Source of the DNA: Burkholderiaceae bacterium
GTDB lineage: Bacteria > Pseudomonadota > Gammaproteobacteria > Burkholderiales > Burkholderiaceae_C
Length of the DNA stretch: 64,000 nucleotides
Reading direction: 5' to 3'
NCBI GenBank assembly: GCA_016790575.1
Contig: JAEUOU010000029.1
Coordinates: 267,046-331,045, forward strand
Shown here in pieces: positions 37,507-46,289 of the stretch. Each line of letters starts with the position of its first letter. Positions within the stretch are counted from its first letter, which is position 1. The position numbers and the translations under genes were made by a program. The notes below the pieces were generated by a model that was given only the letters and a program-made list of their open reading frames with translations, was not told the DNA's origin and made no database searches.

Positions 37507-37524
37507 GACTCCGCCGGAGTCTTT
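37507..37524 (+). terminator. Weak terminator between converging ilvE-unit and O-antigen ligase
   Basis: Stem gactcc / ggagtc (6 bp, gcc loop) followed by ttt, just after the zinc-finger stop codon. Short, so efficiency is uncertain. Confidence 0.4.
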
Positions 37525-37573
37525 GCCGGTCAGCGCCAGCGGAGCCGCAGCAGGCGGCCTCTATGGCGAAAAC

Positions 37574-38803
37574 TCAGGCCATCGAGGGCTTGCGGCCGTC
37601 TGGTCCGGACGGCGGATCAGACGATGGTGCCAGCACGGCACGGCTGACCAACAGGGCAGTGACGAACGGCAACGAAAGACCGATTGCGGCGTCCCGCAGT
37701 GCGGAATTGAAGGATGCCCCCAGGGCCAGAATGACGATGGCGGCCAGACCCATGGCCCCGATGGCGTCACGCCGGCTCCAGCACCGGCCCGCTCCGGCCA
37801 GTACCAGTGCCAGCATGGCAATCAGGCCCGGGATTCCGGCCTGGGCGCCCATCCAGAGGTAGTCGTTGTGGGGCATGTTGATGTCACCGATGGCGGCGTC
37901 GGCACGCGCGCGCCACTGCCCATTCCAGCTGCCGATACCCCAACCCAGCACAGGCCGATCCGCCACCATCGCAGCCGTCTTGTCATAGAGGTGGTAGCGC
38001 ACGCCCCAACTGTTGGTCATTTCCACCCGTTCGCTATCGGCCGCCCGCAGCTGATTGAGGCCCCTCTCGAATTCGCGGGAAATGTCCGGCTGCAGTGTCA
38101 GCACTGCGCCAGCCAGCGCGGTTGTCGCCGCCACGGCGGAGATCAGCGGTCGCCAGGCGTTTCGCCAGCGGTGCACGGCCAGCAAGGCCATCGCGAAAAC
38201 AGCTGCAATCATGGAGGTGCGAGACGGCAGGACAACCACTATCTGCGCGATGCAGGCCATCGCTCCGATCAGCAAAAGCGCACTCTGCTTCCATGGGGCT
38301 TGCTCGAACGCCACTCGCACGGCGAGCACGGCCAGAAGGGCATAGATCAGCGCGTTCGAAATCGACTTGTTGCCATGGTGGCTGATCAGGCTGCGCCACA
38401 GATCGGACGGCGGAAGACCGATTACCCCATTCACAGCAGCAATTGCCAGCCCGGCAAGACCGCCGATGACCAGGCCCCGCAGCCCTGACGACAGCTCTCG
38501 CTCATCCAGCGCGGCGACAACCAGGAAGGTGAGGGCTATACGAAGGCCATGAAACAGGTTGCTGGGTGTTTCCGCGAAATAGGCCGGCTGCGCAGCGAGA
38601 CAGAAAACTGTCCAGCCGACGAAACCGGCCACGGGCCACCAGTACGGACTGTGCCGGATGCGTCGGCCCCGCTCAGCCCACCGGCCGCCAGCCAGCAGCG
38701 CAGCCAGCAGTGCCAGGAACGTCAGGTAGTTCACCCCGATGGGAAGAAACAGCAAAGCGCCCCACGCGAATGCCATCCAGGAGACCAGGTGCGTGCGAAA
38801 CAT
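37574..38803 (-). CDS. O-antigen ligase family protein (WaaL-like)
   Basis: This 409-aa integral membrane protein has about ten to twelve hydrophobic helices. It shows the Wzy/WaaL pattern of a large periplasmic loop near the C-terminus (VRYHLYDKTAAMVADRP, VLGWGIGSWNGQW, NMPHNDYLWMGAQAG) with the conserved His of HNDYL. It transfers or polymerises O-antigen or another glycan on lipid carriers. The gene is convergent with the ilvE unit, and a UUCG-loop hairpin terminator lies just upstream, isolating it from the two-component system genes. Confidence 0.85.
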   Translation of the reverse strand: MFRTHLVSWMAFAWGALLFLPIGVNYLTFLALLAALLAGGRWAERGRRIRHSPYWWPVAGFVGWTVFCLAAQPAYFAETPSNLFHGLRIALTFLVVAALDERELSSGLRGLVIGGLAGLAIAAVNGVIGLPPSDLWRSLISHHGNKSISNALIYALLAVLAVRVAFEQAPWKQSALLLIGAMACIAQIVVVLPSRTSMIAAVFAMALLAVHRWRNAWRPLISAVAATTALAGAVLTLQPDISREFERGLNQLRAADSERVEMTNSWGVRYHLYDKTAAMVADRPVLGWGIGSWNGQWRARADAAIGDINMPHNDYLWMGAQAGIPGLIAMLALVLAGAGRCWSRRDAIGAMGLAAIVILALGASFNSALRDAAIGLSLPFVTALLVSRAVLAPSSDPPSGPDGRKPSMA

Positions 38804-38832
38804 CGGGCGATTCTAGATACCTTGAGGCGCAG

Positions 38833-38859
38833 AAAAAAATGCCACCCGAAGGTGGCATT
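38833..38859 (-). terminator. Strong Rho-independent terminator
   Basis: On the minus strand: gaatgccacc-ttcg-ggtggcat with a 9-bp stem and a ttcg tetraloop, followed by seven T. It terminates leftward transcription from the sensor-kinase gene before the O-antigen ligase. The cttcgg arrangement gives an exceptionally stable loop. Confidence 0.8.
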
Positions 38860-39044
38860 CAAGTCCCCGAAGGGACGACGTCGGGAGACGATTTCCTCAG
38901 GAAGGAATGAACCGGTTTTCCGATTCCCCGTTGGGTGTGACAGCGTCAGGTGGACTATAGGGGCACGGAATGTGGATTACCCCCCATGAACGTGGGGGGC
39001 TTGCGACGGGCGCCGGCAGTAAAGCGGCGAAGCTGCGCATTTGT

Positions 39045-40280
39045 TCACGAACGCTCGTGCGGAAGTCGAACCACGAATTCGGCGCCACCGCCGACGCGGT
39101 CCAGGCAGGACACCGAGCCACCATGCCGTTGAGCGATCGATTTCACCAGTGCCAGTCCCAGTCCCACGCCACCTTCGCGCTCGCTGCTGCCGGGCAGTCG
39201 GTAAAAGGGCTCGAAGATCCGCTCGCGTTGGTCCGGCGGGACACCCGGGCCGCGGTCGCCGACCCGGATCGTGACCCCGCCGGGGTCGGTGCCGAGCTCG
39301 ACGCGAATGTCTTCGCGGCGATCGGCGCCCCCGTGGCGGCGCGCGTTCTCCAGCAGATTGCGCAACAGGCGACGAAGCAGCCGCGTCTCACCCCGCAGCA
39401 CAATCGTATGGCCTTGCGGCAGCTCCAGCTGGGCGTCGACGCGTGCCGCCTCCTCGGCCGCGAGACCGACCAGATCAACCGACTCCACCGGTCCCAGCCC
39501 GGGGTCGGGGCTGTCGAGCCGGCTGGCCATCAGGATTTCGTCAATGAGTTGGTCCAGCTCGCCGATGTTTCGGCTGATTTCGTCGCGGATCGCCGGCGTG
39601 GGGTTCTGGCGCTGCAATTCCAGTGCCATGCGGATACGGGCCAGCGGTGAACGCAATTCATGAGACGCGTTGGCGAGCAAGGTCTTCTGGGCGCCCAAAA
39701 GGGCCTTTTGCGTTTGCATGAGCGCCTCAACTTTTTCGGCGGCGGCGTTGAAATGCCGGGCCAGATCGGCGACCTCGTCCTGCCCGCCCTCGGGAACCCG
39801 TTCGGCAAGATCGCCGTTACCCCAGCGCTGTACACCCTGCTGTAGTGTTTCCAGACGGTGGGTCAGACGACGCGCGACCGGATACAGCCCCGCAGCGACC
39901 GCTACGGCGACCAGACCCAGCAACCAGAAATAGCCATAGGGTGGCCGGTACCAGGGTGGCGCCAGGGGCGCCGGCGGACGAGCGCCTCCGCTCCCTCGCG
40001 GGGGCATTTGCAGCCACAGCGTCTGCCCGTCGGACAGCTGAACCCGGAATTCGATCCCGCCGCCGGGCATCCGGGCCGGCTGGGCCAGCGCGGAACCGAT
40101 CAGCTCGCCGGCCGGATTGCGCACCGTCACCTCGCGGGGCGGTGGGGTTTGCAGCCGGTTGAATCGGACCGTCTCGCGCCAGGCCCAACCGGCCGCCAGT
40201 ATCACCACGGCCACCGCAACAATGACGGCCAGCCAGATGCGCAGGTACAGGCGCCGTGCCAGCGCGGGGAAAAAGGCCAC
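39045..40280 (-). CDS. Sensor histidine kinase of a two-component system
   Basis: The product is about 411 aa. A short N-terminal membrane segment (LRIWLAVIVAVAVVILAAGW) is followed by a periplasmic loop, a second membrane segment (YFWLLGLVAVAVAAGLYP), a HAMP linker and the phospho-acceptor box LLANASHELRSPLARIRM (His207 in this start). N, G1 and G2 boxes appear as LLRNLLENARRHGG, DRGPGVPPDQRERIF and GVGLGLALVKSIAQRHGG. The chosen GTG at 40280 starts 4 bp after the regulator stop. A TTG at 40304 would overlap it. Stimulus unknown. Confidence 0.88.
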   Translation of the reverse strand: MAFFPALARRLYLRIWLAVIVAVAVVILAAGWAWRETVRFNRLQTPPPREVTVRNPAGELIGSALAQPARMPGGGIEFRVQLSDGQTLWLQMPPRGSGGARPPAPLAPPWYRPPYGYFWLLGLVAVAVAAGLYPVARRLTHRLETLQQGVQRWGNGDLAERVPEGGQDEVADLARHFNAAAEKVEALMQTQKALLGAQKTLLANASHELRSPLARIRMALELQRQNPTPAIRDEISRNIGELDQLIDEILMASRLDSPDPGLGPVESVDLVGLAAEEAARVDAQLELPQGHTIVLRGETRLLRRLLRNLLENARRHGGADRREDIRVELGTDPGGVTIRVGDRGPGVPPDQRERIFEPFYRLPGSSEREGGVGLGLALVKSIAQRHGGSVSCLDRVGGGAEFVVRLPHERS

Positions 40281-40284
40281 GGCG

Positions 40285-40992
40285 CTAATCCTGCTGACGG
40301 GCAAACACGTAGCCCACCCCCCGAACCGTCAGGATCCGTTTGGGGTTCTTGGCGTCCGCTTCTATGGCGGCGCGAATTCTGCCCACATGCACATCGATCG
40401 AGCGGTCGAAGGCTTCAAGCTCCCGGCCGCGGACAGCTTCCATGATCTGGTCGCGGGTCAGCACCCGCCCGGCCCGCTCCGCCAGGGTCATCAGCAGGTC
40501 GAACTGGTAGGACGTCATTTCCCTGGGCTCGCCGCCGACAGCCACGGTCCTGGCGTTGCGGTCGATTTCGAGCGAGCCGAATCGCAGCGTCCCCGCCGGT
40601 TCCGTGTTCGGCGATCCTTCGCGACGCCGCAGCACGGCCCGGATGCGAGCCAGCAGTTCCCGGGGTTCGAAGGGTTTGGGCAGGTAGTCGTCCGCACCGA
40701 CTTCCAGTCCGATGACACGGTCCATGGGGTCGCCCTTGGCGGTCAGCATCAGGATCGCGGTCGAACCCAGGGGGGGCGGCATGGCGCGGATACGGCGACA
40801 CAGGTCCAGGCCGTCGCTGTCGGGCAGCATGAGATCCAGAATGATCAGTGCCGGGGGCCGCGCCTGGGCTTGGGCCAGGCCCGCCTGGCCGGTATCGGCG
40901 ACACGACACGAGAAGCCGGACTGGCTCAGGTAGTCGCTGACCATGGATGCCAGTCGGTGGTCGTCCTCGATCATCAGCAGGTCGGTGCTCAT
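40285..40992 (-). CDS. OmpR-family response regulator
   Basis: The product is 235 aa. The receiver domain has acidic D10/D11, phosphorylation site D53 (ILDLMLPDSDG), T84 and K106 (YLPKPFEP). The C-terminal winged helix (FDLLMTLAERAGRVLTRDQI, FDRSIDVHVGRIR, RTVRGVGYVFA) is typical of OmpR/PhoB. It is the first gene of the two-gene operon with the kinase. Target genes unknown. Confidence 0.92.
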   Translation of the reverse strand: MSTDLLMIEDDHRLASMVSDYLSQSGFSCRVADTGQAGLAQAQARPPALIILDLMLPDSDGLDLCRRIRAMPPPLGSTAILMLTAKGDPMDRVIGLEVGADDYLPKPFEPRELLARIRAVLRRREGSPNTEPAGTLRFGSLEIDRNARTVAVGGEPREMTSYQFDLLMTLAERAGRVLTRDQIMEAVRGRELEAFDRSIDVHVGRIRAAIEADAKNPKRILTVRGVGYVFARQQD

Positions 40993-41118
40993 GGAATCAG
41001 TGTAGGGGCAGTTTCGTGCGGGCTGCGGGCATGGCGCCAGCCGGTGTGCGGGTTATGTTGCCGTCCATGGTGACAGCATGAACCGCCCGGCGCTTGAAGC
41101 CGGGGTAAAGTTGGGTAA

Positions 41119-42651
41119 ATGTCGACACCATCCCTTTCGGATCACGCCCCGGCCGTGCTGGACGATCTGTTGCACGCCCGAGCGCAGGAAGCCCCCGACT
41201 CACCCGCCGTCCAATTCGCGGACGCATGGTACAGCTACGGCAAACTGGCCCGGCGCACTGAGCGGGCCGCGGCCCGCCTGGCGAATGAATGGGGCGTCCG
41301 ATCCGGTGACCGCGTTGCCTGGCTGGGTTTCAACCACGTGGATCAGCTGGTGCTGCTGTTCGCACTGGGCCGACTCGGCGCAATTTTGGTGCCACTCAAT
41401 TACCGGCTGGCCCCGGCGGAATGGCAAGCGGTCCTGGCTGACTGCAATCCCCATTGCCTGGCGTTTGATGAGTCCTGGCAGTCGCAGGCGGGTGAACTGG
41501 CGCGGTCCCGGGCGCTGGCGGCTTATTCGGTCGAATCCCTGATCGCTACCCCGGCGCCTGGCCCGGTGGTTTCGGTCGCCCGGCCGGATTCGCCGGTCTT
41601 GCTGGTCTACACCTCGGGGACTACCGGTGAACCCAAAGGCGCTGCCCACACCCATGCCAATCTGCTGGCCAACATGTTGGCCGCTGTTTCTGCCCAGGCC
41701 CTGTCGCGGGACGACACGGTACTGACGGTATTGCCACTGTTTCATGTCGGCGGACTGTGTATCCAGACCTTGCCGGCCCTGATGGCCGGGGCGTCGGTGC
41801 TGTTGCATCCGCGCTTTGAGCCGGGCGCGACGCTGGCCGCGATCCGGGACCACCGTCCCACCCTGACCCTGCAGGTGCCGGCAACCATGAAGGCAATGAT
41901 CGACCACCCCGACTGGCCCGGGACCGACTTCACCACGCTGCGCGCGGTCTGGGCTGGCTCCAGTGTCCTCCCGGCTGCGCTGGTCGATGCGTTCCTGCAA
42001 CGGGGCATTGCCGTGTGCAATGTGTACGGCGCCACGGAAACCGGACCTTTCTCTGTCGCCCTGCCGCCCGCTCAGGCCGCCAGCCACGCCGGTTCATGCG
42101 GCTGGCCGGCGCTGGGTGTGGAGGTCCGTCTGGCGGCCAGCGCGGACGGTGTCGGCGAAGTTCTGCTGCGCTCGCCGGCGGTGGTCCGCCATTACTGGCC
42201 AGATCGGCCCGCCGTGGATGCCGAGGGCTGGTTCCACAGCGGCGACCTGGCGCGCCGGGCGGCCGACGGCAGCTACACCATCGTCGGCCGCGCCAAGGAC
42301 ATGATCATTTCCGGCGGCGAAAACATCTATCCGGCCGAGATCGAGCAGTTGCTGGCCAACCATCCGATGGTTGCCGAATGCGCGATCGTCGGGTTGCCGG
42401 ACGCCCGTTGGGGCGAGGTACTGGCCGCTGTGGTGGTTCTGAAGGGCGAAAACTGCCAATACCCAGCGGAAAAAGGTGATGAATTGCTCTCTTTTTGGGA
42501 GCGCGAGCTGTCGGACTGGTTGCAGCAACGCATTGCACGCTACAAGCTTCCCCGCCGGTGGATCGCGGTGAACGCCCTGCCGCGCACCGCGCTGGGCAAG
42601 GTGCAAAAGGCCGTGCTGATGCGCCAGCTGGTCGAAGGCACGGCAGGCTGA
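41119..42651 (+). CDS. Acyl-CoA ligase (AMP-dependent synthetase), with an in-frame repeat insertion
   Basis: The product is 510 aa of the class I adenylate-forming family (long-chain fatty acid / aromatic acid CoA ligase type). The P-loop is YTSGTTGEPKG at 164-174. NVYGATETGPF, GWFHSGDLARR and GRAKDMIISGGENIYP follow, with the catalytic lysine near K494 (ALGKVQK). Residues about 443-461 (NCQYPAEKGDELLSFW) are encoded by repeat copy F and replace a short linker in relatives, just before WLQQRIARYKLPRRW. This is the hinge-domain region, so domain rotation could be affected. Substrate not determined. Confidence 0.88.
   Translation: MSTPSLSDHAPAVLDDLLHARAQEAPDSPAVQFADAWYSYGKLARRTERAAARLANEWGVRSGDRVAWLGFNHVDQLVLLFALGRLGAILVPLNYRLAPAEWQAVLADCNPHCLAFDESWQSQAGELARSRALAAYSVESLIATPAPGPVVSVARPDSPVLLVYTSGTTGEPKGAAHTHANLLANMLAAVSAQALSRDDTVLTVLPLFHVGGLCIQTLPALMAGASVLLHPRFEPGATLAAIRDHRPTLTLQVPATMKAMIDHPDWPGTDFTTLRAVWAGSSVLPAALVDAFLQRGIAVCNVYGATETGPFSVALPPAQAASHAGSCGWPALGVEVRLAASADGVGEVLLRSPAVVRHYWPDRPAVDAEGWFHSGDLARRAADGSYTIVGRAKDMIISGGENIYPAEIEQLLANHPMVAECAIVGLPDARWGEVLAAVVVLKGENCQYPAEKGDELLSFWERELSDWLQQRIARYKLPRRWIAVNALPRTALGKVQKAVLMRQLVEGTAG
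42446..42498 (-). repeat. Dispersed repeat, copy F (inside the acyl-CoA ligase gene)
   Basis: On the minus strand: ccaaaaagagagcaattc, atcacct, ccgctgggtattggcag. It lies antisense to the gene but in frame, encoding residues about 443-461. Slightly diverged (ccgctggg instead of acgctggg), a change that avoids a stop codon in the gene's frame. Confidence 0.82.
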
Positions 42652-42666
42652 GGGCGAGGTCTCGCC

Positions 42667-43260
42667 CTACAGCTGCGTCTTGAGCGCCTTGAGGCCGCGA
42701 ATCAGCATCTCGACCGAAATCGCCACCAGGATCAGGCCCATCAGCCGCTCGAAGGCCACCACCACCCGGTCACCCACCACCCGCTGGATGCGCTCGGCCA
42801 GCACCAGCACCACGGCGCAGACCAGCATGGTCACGCTGAGCGCGGCCACCCATTCCAGCCGCCGCTCCGGCGCCTGGCTGACCAGCAGCATCACGGTGGC
42901 CATGGCCGACGGCCCGGCCAGCGCCGGAATGGCCAGCGGCACGATCAGCGGCTCGCCCTGCTGCAGCGCGCCGGCCACCGGCGGCGGCGGAAAGATCATG
43001 CGCAGCGCGATCAGGAACAGCACCACACCGCCGGCAATCTGCAGCGACAGGTCCGACAGGTTCATCAGCCGCAGGAAGCGGTCGCCCACGAACATGAAGG
43101 TCAGCAGCAGCACAAAGGCAATCAGCACCTCGCGCAGGATCACCCGCGCGCGCCGCTCGGGCGCCACCGGCCGCAGCGCGTTGGCAAAAATCGGGATGTT
43201 GCCGAACGGATCGGTGATCAGCAGCAGCAGGATGGTGGCGGACGCGAAGGTATAGGTCAT
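42667..43260 (-). CDS. MarC family integral membrane protein
   Basis: This 197-aa protein has six hydrophobic segments and the MarC motifs LLLLITDPFGNIPIFA near the start and PLAIPALAGPSAMATVML in the middle. Despite the name, MarC is not a proven drug-efflux protein; its role is unknown. It overlaps the VOC gene by 4 bp and is convergent with the acyl-CoA ligase. Confidence 0.88.
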   Translation of the reverse strand: MTYTFASATILLLLITDPFGNIPIFANALRPVAPERRARVILREVLIAFVLLLTFMFVGDRFLRLMNLSDLSLQIAGGVVLFLIALRMIFPPPPVAGALQQGEPLIVPLAIPALAGPSAMATVMLLVSQAPERRLEWVAALSVTMLVCAVVLVLAERIQRVVGDRVVVAFERLMGLILVAISVEMLIRGLKALKTQL

Positions 43261-43670
43261 GCCGCGTACACCTGGTCCAGCGACGCAAAGCCCTTGACTT
43301 CGATCGGGTTGCCGAACGGGTCGCGGAAGAACATCGTCCATTGCTCGCCCGGCTGCCCGGCAAAGCGCAGCTGGGGGCTGAGGACAAAGTCGGTGCCGGC
43401 GGCTTCGAGCCGCGCCGCCATCGCCTGCCAGTCCGGCAGCGCCAGCACCAGCCCGAAATGTGGCATCGGCACGCGGAGGTCACCCACCAGGCCGGTGTCG
43501 GCCGTGGGGAACGGGGTGCCCAGGTGCAGCGAAAGCTGGTGCCCGAAAAAGTCGAAATCCACCCAGGTGGCCGTGGAGCGGCCTTCGCGGCAGCCCAGCA
43601 CGCCGCCGTAGAAGCGCCGGGCGGCGTCCAGGTCGGTCACATGGAAAGCAAAATGAAACAGGCTGCGCAT
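43257..43670 (-). CDS. VOC/glyoxalase-fold protein
   Basis: This 137-aa vicinal-oxygen-chelate domain is made of two beta-alpha-beta-beta-beta repeats (FHFAFHVTDLDAARRFYGGVLG, and DPFGNPIEVKGF at the end). Metal positions include H in FHVTDL, and E near the C-terminus. Substrate unknown; members include dioxygenases and resistance proteins. The start at ATG 43670 matches the fold. Overlaps marC by 4 bp. Confidence 0.82.
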   Translation of the reverse strand: MRSLFHFAFHVTDLDAARRFYGGVLGCREGRSTATWVDFDFFGHQLSLHLGTPFPTADTGLVGDLRVPMPHFGLVLALPDWQAMAARLEAAGTDFVLSPQLRFAGQPGEQWTMFFRDPFGNPIEVKGFASLDQVYAA

Positions 43671-43731
43671 CCGGTCAAGGATAGCGCAGCCTGCATCGGG
43701 CCGCAGCCCGATCACTGTCGCTTTTTTTTGG

Positions 43732-44106
43732 TCAGCTCAGCGACGGATCGGCCGCCATGTTGTCGTACTTGTGAAAGTACTGGCGGGCCATGGCGACCAG
43801 CTGACCGTCGGTGGGATGGTCGGCCGACACCGAGTCGACGATGGTTTTCGAAACCGCATGGTGGTGCTTGACAGCCCAGTCGCGGAATTCATTGCGGGCC
43901 ATGCCGGGGCCAGCCAGCAACACCTCATGGGCGCCGGCCAGCGCTCCGGCGACATCCAGGTAGAAGGCGGCGTTGTCATGGGATTTGCCCTGGTGCTTGT
44001 GGTGGCTGCGCGACTTGATGCGCTGGGCCTCCATGTGCTCCCGATCAAACATCACCACATGGGCTTCGTTGTGGTCCATCCAGACAACGGCGTGAAACGT
44101 ACTCAT
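43732..44106 (-). CDS. eRF1-like / host-attachment-type small protein
   Basis: This 124-aa cytoplasmic protein has the core NEAHVVMFDREHMEAQRI, HEVLLAGPGMARNEFRDW and HPTDGQLVAMARQYFHKYD. Relatives in Burkholderiales are annotated as translational machinery proteins and have an eRF1/aRF1 domain-3-like fold. It lacks a GGQ peptide-release motif, so it is not a release factor by itself. It lies 50 bp after the DksA-like gene, in a unit that starts with an FNR-type box, suggesting a stress or low-oxygen role. Confidence 0.65.
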   Translation of the reverse strand: MSTFHAVVWMDHNEAHVVMFDREHMEAQRIKSRSHHKHQGKSHDNAAFYLDVAGALAGAHEVLLAGPGMARNEFRDWAVKHHHAVSKTIVDSVSADHPTDGQLVAMARQYFHKYDNMAADPSLS

Positions 44107-44156
44107 TGAACAAACTTCCTTCTGAAGGGTAAAAAAATCGGTTGGACTCGGGCTGG

Positions 44157-44516
44157 TCAGTGTTTTTCGAACGCTTCCTGGCAATGGATGCACCGGGGCG
44201 TTTGCGGGGCAACGTCCAGGCGTGCCGGCGGAATGTCCACGCCACAGTCCGTGCATTCGCCGTAGGTTCCGAGGTCGATGCGTGTCAGCGCTGCGTTGAT
44301 GGCGTTCAGTTCGACCATCTCATGGTCACCGATTGCCAGCTCAAGATCCTTTTCGGTGGCAACCTGTGCCGGCGAATCCTCGGGATGGCCGAAATGATCG
44401 GCGGTCGCTTCCGCGCGGCTACGGTCCCCACCGCGGTGCAGCTCGATCCGGGACAGCAGGTCGGCGCGCATTCGGCGCAGCTCCTGACCATAGGGTGAGG
44501 CTTGTTCCTTGTTCAT
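44157..44516 (-). CDS. TraR/DksA-family zinc-finger regulator
   Basis: The product is 119 aa. The C4 zinc finger is C88-x2-C91 … C109-x2-C112 (GECTDCGVDIPPARLDVAPQT then PRCIHC). A predicted coiled-coil or helical N-terminus spans about 10-80. It lacks the full acidic DXXDXA tip of canonical DksA, resembling small TraR/DksA proteins that bind the RNA polymerase secondary channel. It has a clear caggag ribosome-binding site and an FNR-type box 56 bp upstream. Confidence 0.85.
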   Translation of the reverse strand: MNKEQASPYGQELRRMRADLLSRIELHRGGDRSRAEATADHFGHPEDSPAQVATEKDLELAIGDHEMVELNAINAALTRIDLGTYGECTDCGVDIPPARLDVAPQTPRCIHCQEAFEKH

Positions 44517-44571
44517 GATGGCTACTCCTGATTGATGCGGTCATCATGCGCCCCGCTGCGCCCCTTCGTCT

Positions 44572-44585
44572 TTGACTGAAGTCAA
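44572..44585 (-). promoter_or_regulatory. FNR/ANR-type box upstream of the DksA-like gene
   Basis: ttgactgaagtcaa, a perfect inverted repeat with the TTGAC-N4-GTCAA layout of FNR-family sites. Centred at 44578.5, it would sit at about -41.5 from a start near 44537. A catgat -10-like hexamer is at the right distance, and the DksA-like ribosome-binding site and ATG follow. This suggests induction at low oxygen. Confidence 0.55.
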
Positions 44586-44643
44586 GATTTGCGCCGCGTC
44601 GATTTGCGGCGGCGGGGCGGCGGCCGCCCGACAATGCGGACTG

Positions 44644-44672
44644 GGCTGCCACAACACGGCAGCCGCCTTTTT
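44644..44672 (+). terminator. Terminator-like hairpin in the leader of the enoyl-CoA hydratase gene
   Basis: Perfect stem ggctgcc / ggcagcc (7-nt loop) followed by gcc and five T, ending 25 bp before the ATG. As no gene lies upstream on this strand, it may work as a transcription attenuator in the 5' leader. Confidence 0.45.
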
Positions 44673-44697
44673 CCTTCCGCAACCTGGAGCCCTCACC

Positions 44698-45507
44698 ATG
44701 TCGCCTGCCCGACCCGACTACAGCCGCTACGAGACCCTGTCCATCACCCGCCGGGGTGCCAACGACGCCGTGCTCGATATCCAGATGAAAGCGCAAAACG
44801 GCAAGCTACCCACGGCCGGCCACGATGGCCACTGGGAGCTGTGCGAGATCTGGCGCGACATCGACAAGGACGACAGCGTGCGCTGCGCCGTGCTGCGCGG
44901 CGACGGCCTGGGCTTTTCCGGCGGCGGCGACCTGGCCCTGGTGCAGGACATGGCCAGCGACTTCGCCGTGCGCACCCGCGTGTGGAAAGAGGCGCGTGAC
45001 CTGGTCTACAACGTCATCAACTGCGACAAACCCATCGTCAGTGCCATGCACGGCCCGGCCGTGGGCGCCGGCCTGGTGGCGGGCCTGCTGGCCGACATCT
45101 CGATCGCCACCAAAACCGCAAAGATCGTCGACGGCCACACCCGCCTGGGCGTGGCCGCGGGCGACCATGCGGCCATCGTCTGGCCGCTGCTGTGCGGCAT
45201 GGCCAAGGCCAAGTACTACCTGATGCTGTGCGAGGCGGTGAGCGGCGAAGAGGCCGAGCGCATCGGCCTGGTGTCACTGGCGGTGGACGAGGACCAGTTG
45301 CTGCCCAAGGCCTATGAGGTGGCCGACCGCCTGGCCGCCGGTAGCGCCACCGCCATCCGCTGGACCAAATACAGCCTGAACAACTGGCTGCGCCAGGCCG
45401 GGCCGACCTTCGACACCTCGCTGGCGCTCGAATTCATGGGCTTCGCCGGCCCGGACGTGCGCGAAGGCGTGGCCTCCTTGCGCGAGCGGCGCGCGCCGAG
45501 ATATTGA
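44698..45507 (+). CDS. Enoyl-CoA hydratase/isomerase family protein
   Basis: This 269-aa crotonase-fold protein has the oxyanion-hole motif [18 protein letters not shown] and [40 protein letters not shown] occupies the region where hydratases have catalytic Glu. The usual Glu pair is not clear, so the reaction (hydratase, isomerase or lyase) is open. It stands alone, divergent from the DksA-like unit, with a hairpin in its leader. Confidence 0.83.
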   Translation: MSPARPDYSRYETLSITRRGANDAVLDIQMKAQNGKLPTAGHDGHWELCEIWRDIDKDDSVRCAVLRGDGLGFSGGGDLALVQDMASDFAVRTRVWKEARDLVYNVINCDKPIVSAMHGPAVGAGLVAGLLADISIATKTAKIVDGHTRLGVAAGDHAAIVWPLLCGMAKAKYYLMLCEAVSGEEAERIGLVSLAVDEDQLLPKAYEVADRLAAGSATAIRWTKYSLNNWLRQAGPTFDTSLALEFMGFAGPDVREGVASLRERRAPRY

Positions 45508-45549
45508 TCAGGACGCCGCCGCCGAACAGGAAGCCGCCACGGAGCCGGG

Positions 45550-46212
45550 TCAGGTTTTCGCCTGGGCCTTCGCTTTGGCGGCGGCCATCATCAGCTCCGT
45601 GTTGGCCTTGCGGTCGGCGTTGACCTTCTGCACCGTCGCGCGCTCGCCCAGGCGCTTGAGGTAGTCGCGCACCGGCAGCTCGGCCAGGTAGTCGCGCCCG
45701 TAGATGATCTTGGTGGCGCTGGCCACCAGCTGCAGGTGTACGGCGCCGCCGCAGTCGGCCAGGGTGAAGGTGTCGCCGGCCAGATAGGGGGCGAATTTCG
45801 CGAGCTTGGCGAAGGCGGCGATGTTCTTCTCCAACTGCTGGCCGGTTTTTTCCTTGGCCGCGTCGCTGACCTTGCCGCCGAAAAAGGCCTCGGGGTAGAG
45901 GTTGCGCGCCACCAGCTCCAGGTGCAGCTCGGTGTAGCGCAGCAGCTCGCGCACCTTGGCGGCGGCAAACGGGTCGGCCGGCAACAGCGGGTGGGCGGGG
46001 TATTTCGCCTCGATGTATTCCAGCAGCACGGTCGATTCGGACAGGGCGCCCTCGTCGGTCTTGAGGTAGGGAACCTTGCCCAGCGGGCTGGCGGCCAGGT
46101 CGGTTTGGCCGACCCAGGCCAGCTCTTCTTCAAACGGCACGCCTTTTTCAAGTAGGGCGAGCTTGACCTTGTTGTAGTAGTTGCTGGCCGCAAATCCGCA
46201 GAGGGTGAGCAT
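45550..46212 (-). CDS. Glutathione S-transferase family protein
   Basis: This 220-aa protein has an N-terminal thioredoxin-like domain with [21 protein letters not shown] and the glutathione-binding [20 protein letters not shown]. The C-terminal helical domain holds [18 protein letters not shown], the N-capping box. No catalytic Tyr/Ser/Cys is obvious at the start. It acts in conjugation or in detoxification. The frame is open upstream to 46296, but the ATG at 46212 is the family start. Confidence 0.88.
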   Translation of the reverse strand: MLTLCGFAASNYYNKVKLALLEKGVPFEEELAWVGQTDLAASPLGKVPYLKTDEGALSESTVLLEYIEAKYPAHPLLPADPFAAAKVRELLRYTELHLELVARNLYPEAFFGGKVSDAAKEKTGQQLEKNIAAFAKLAKFAPYLAGDTFTLADCGGAVHLQLVASATKIIYGRDYLAELPVRDYLKRLGERATVQKVNADRKANTELMMAAAKAKAQAKT

Positions 46213-46289
46213 GGGGTGTCTCCTGGTCAAAAGAGGCATCGTATCGGGGTGGCGGTGCGGCGGCAGTCGCGGTGCCGACAGGCATGCGA

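Noticed and set aside
43695..43729. Hairpin (atcgggc / gcccgat) with a T run between the eRF1-like and VOC genes
   Set aside because: The T run is on the plus strand, where no gene ends; both neighbours are on the minus strand, so it does not act as their terminator. Nine bases also separate stem and T run.
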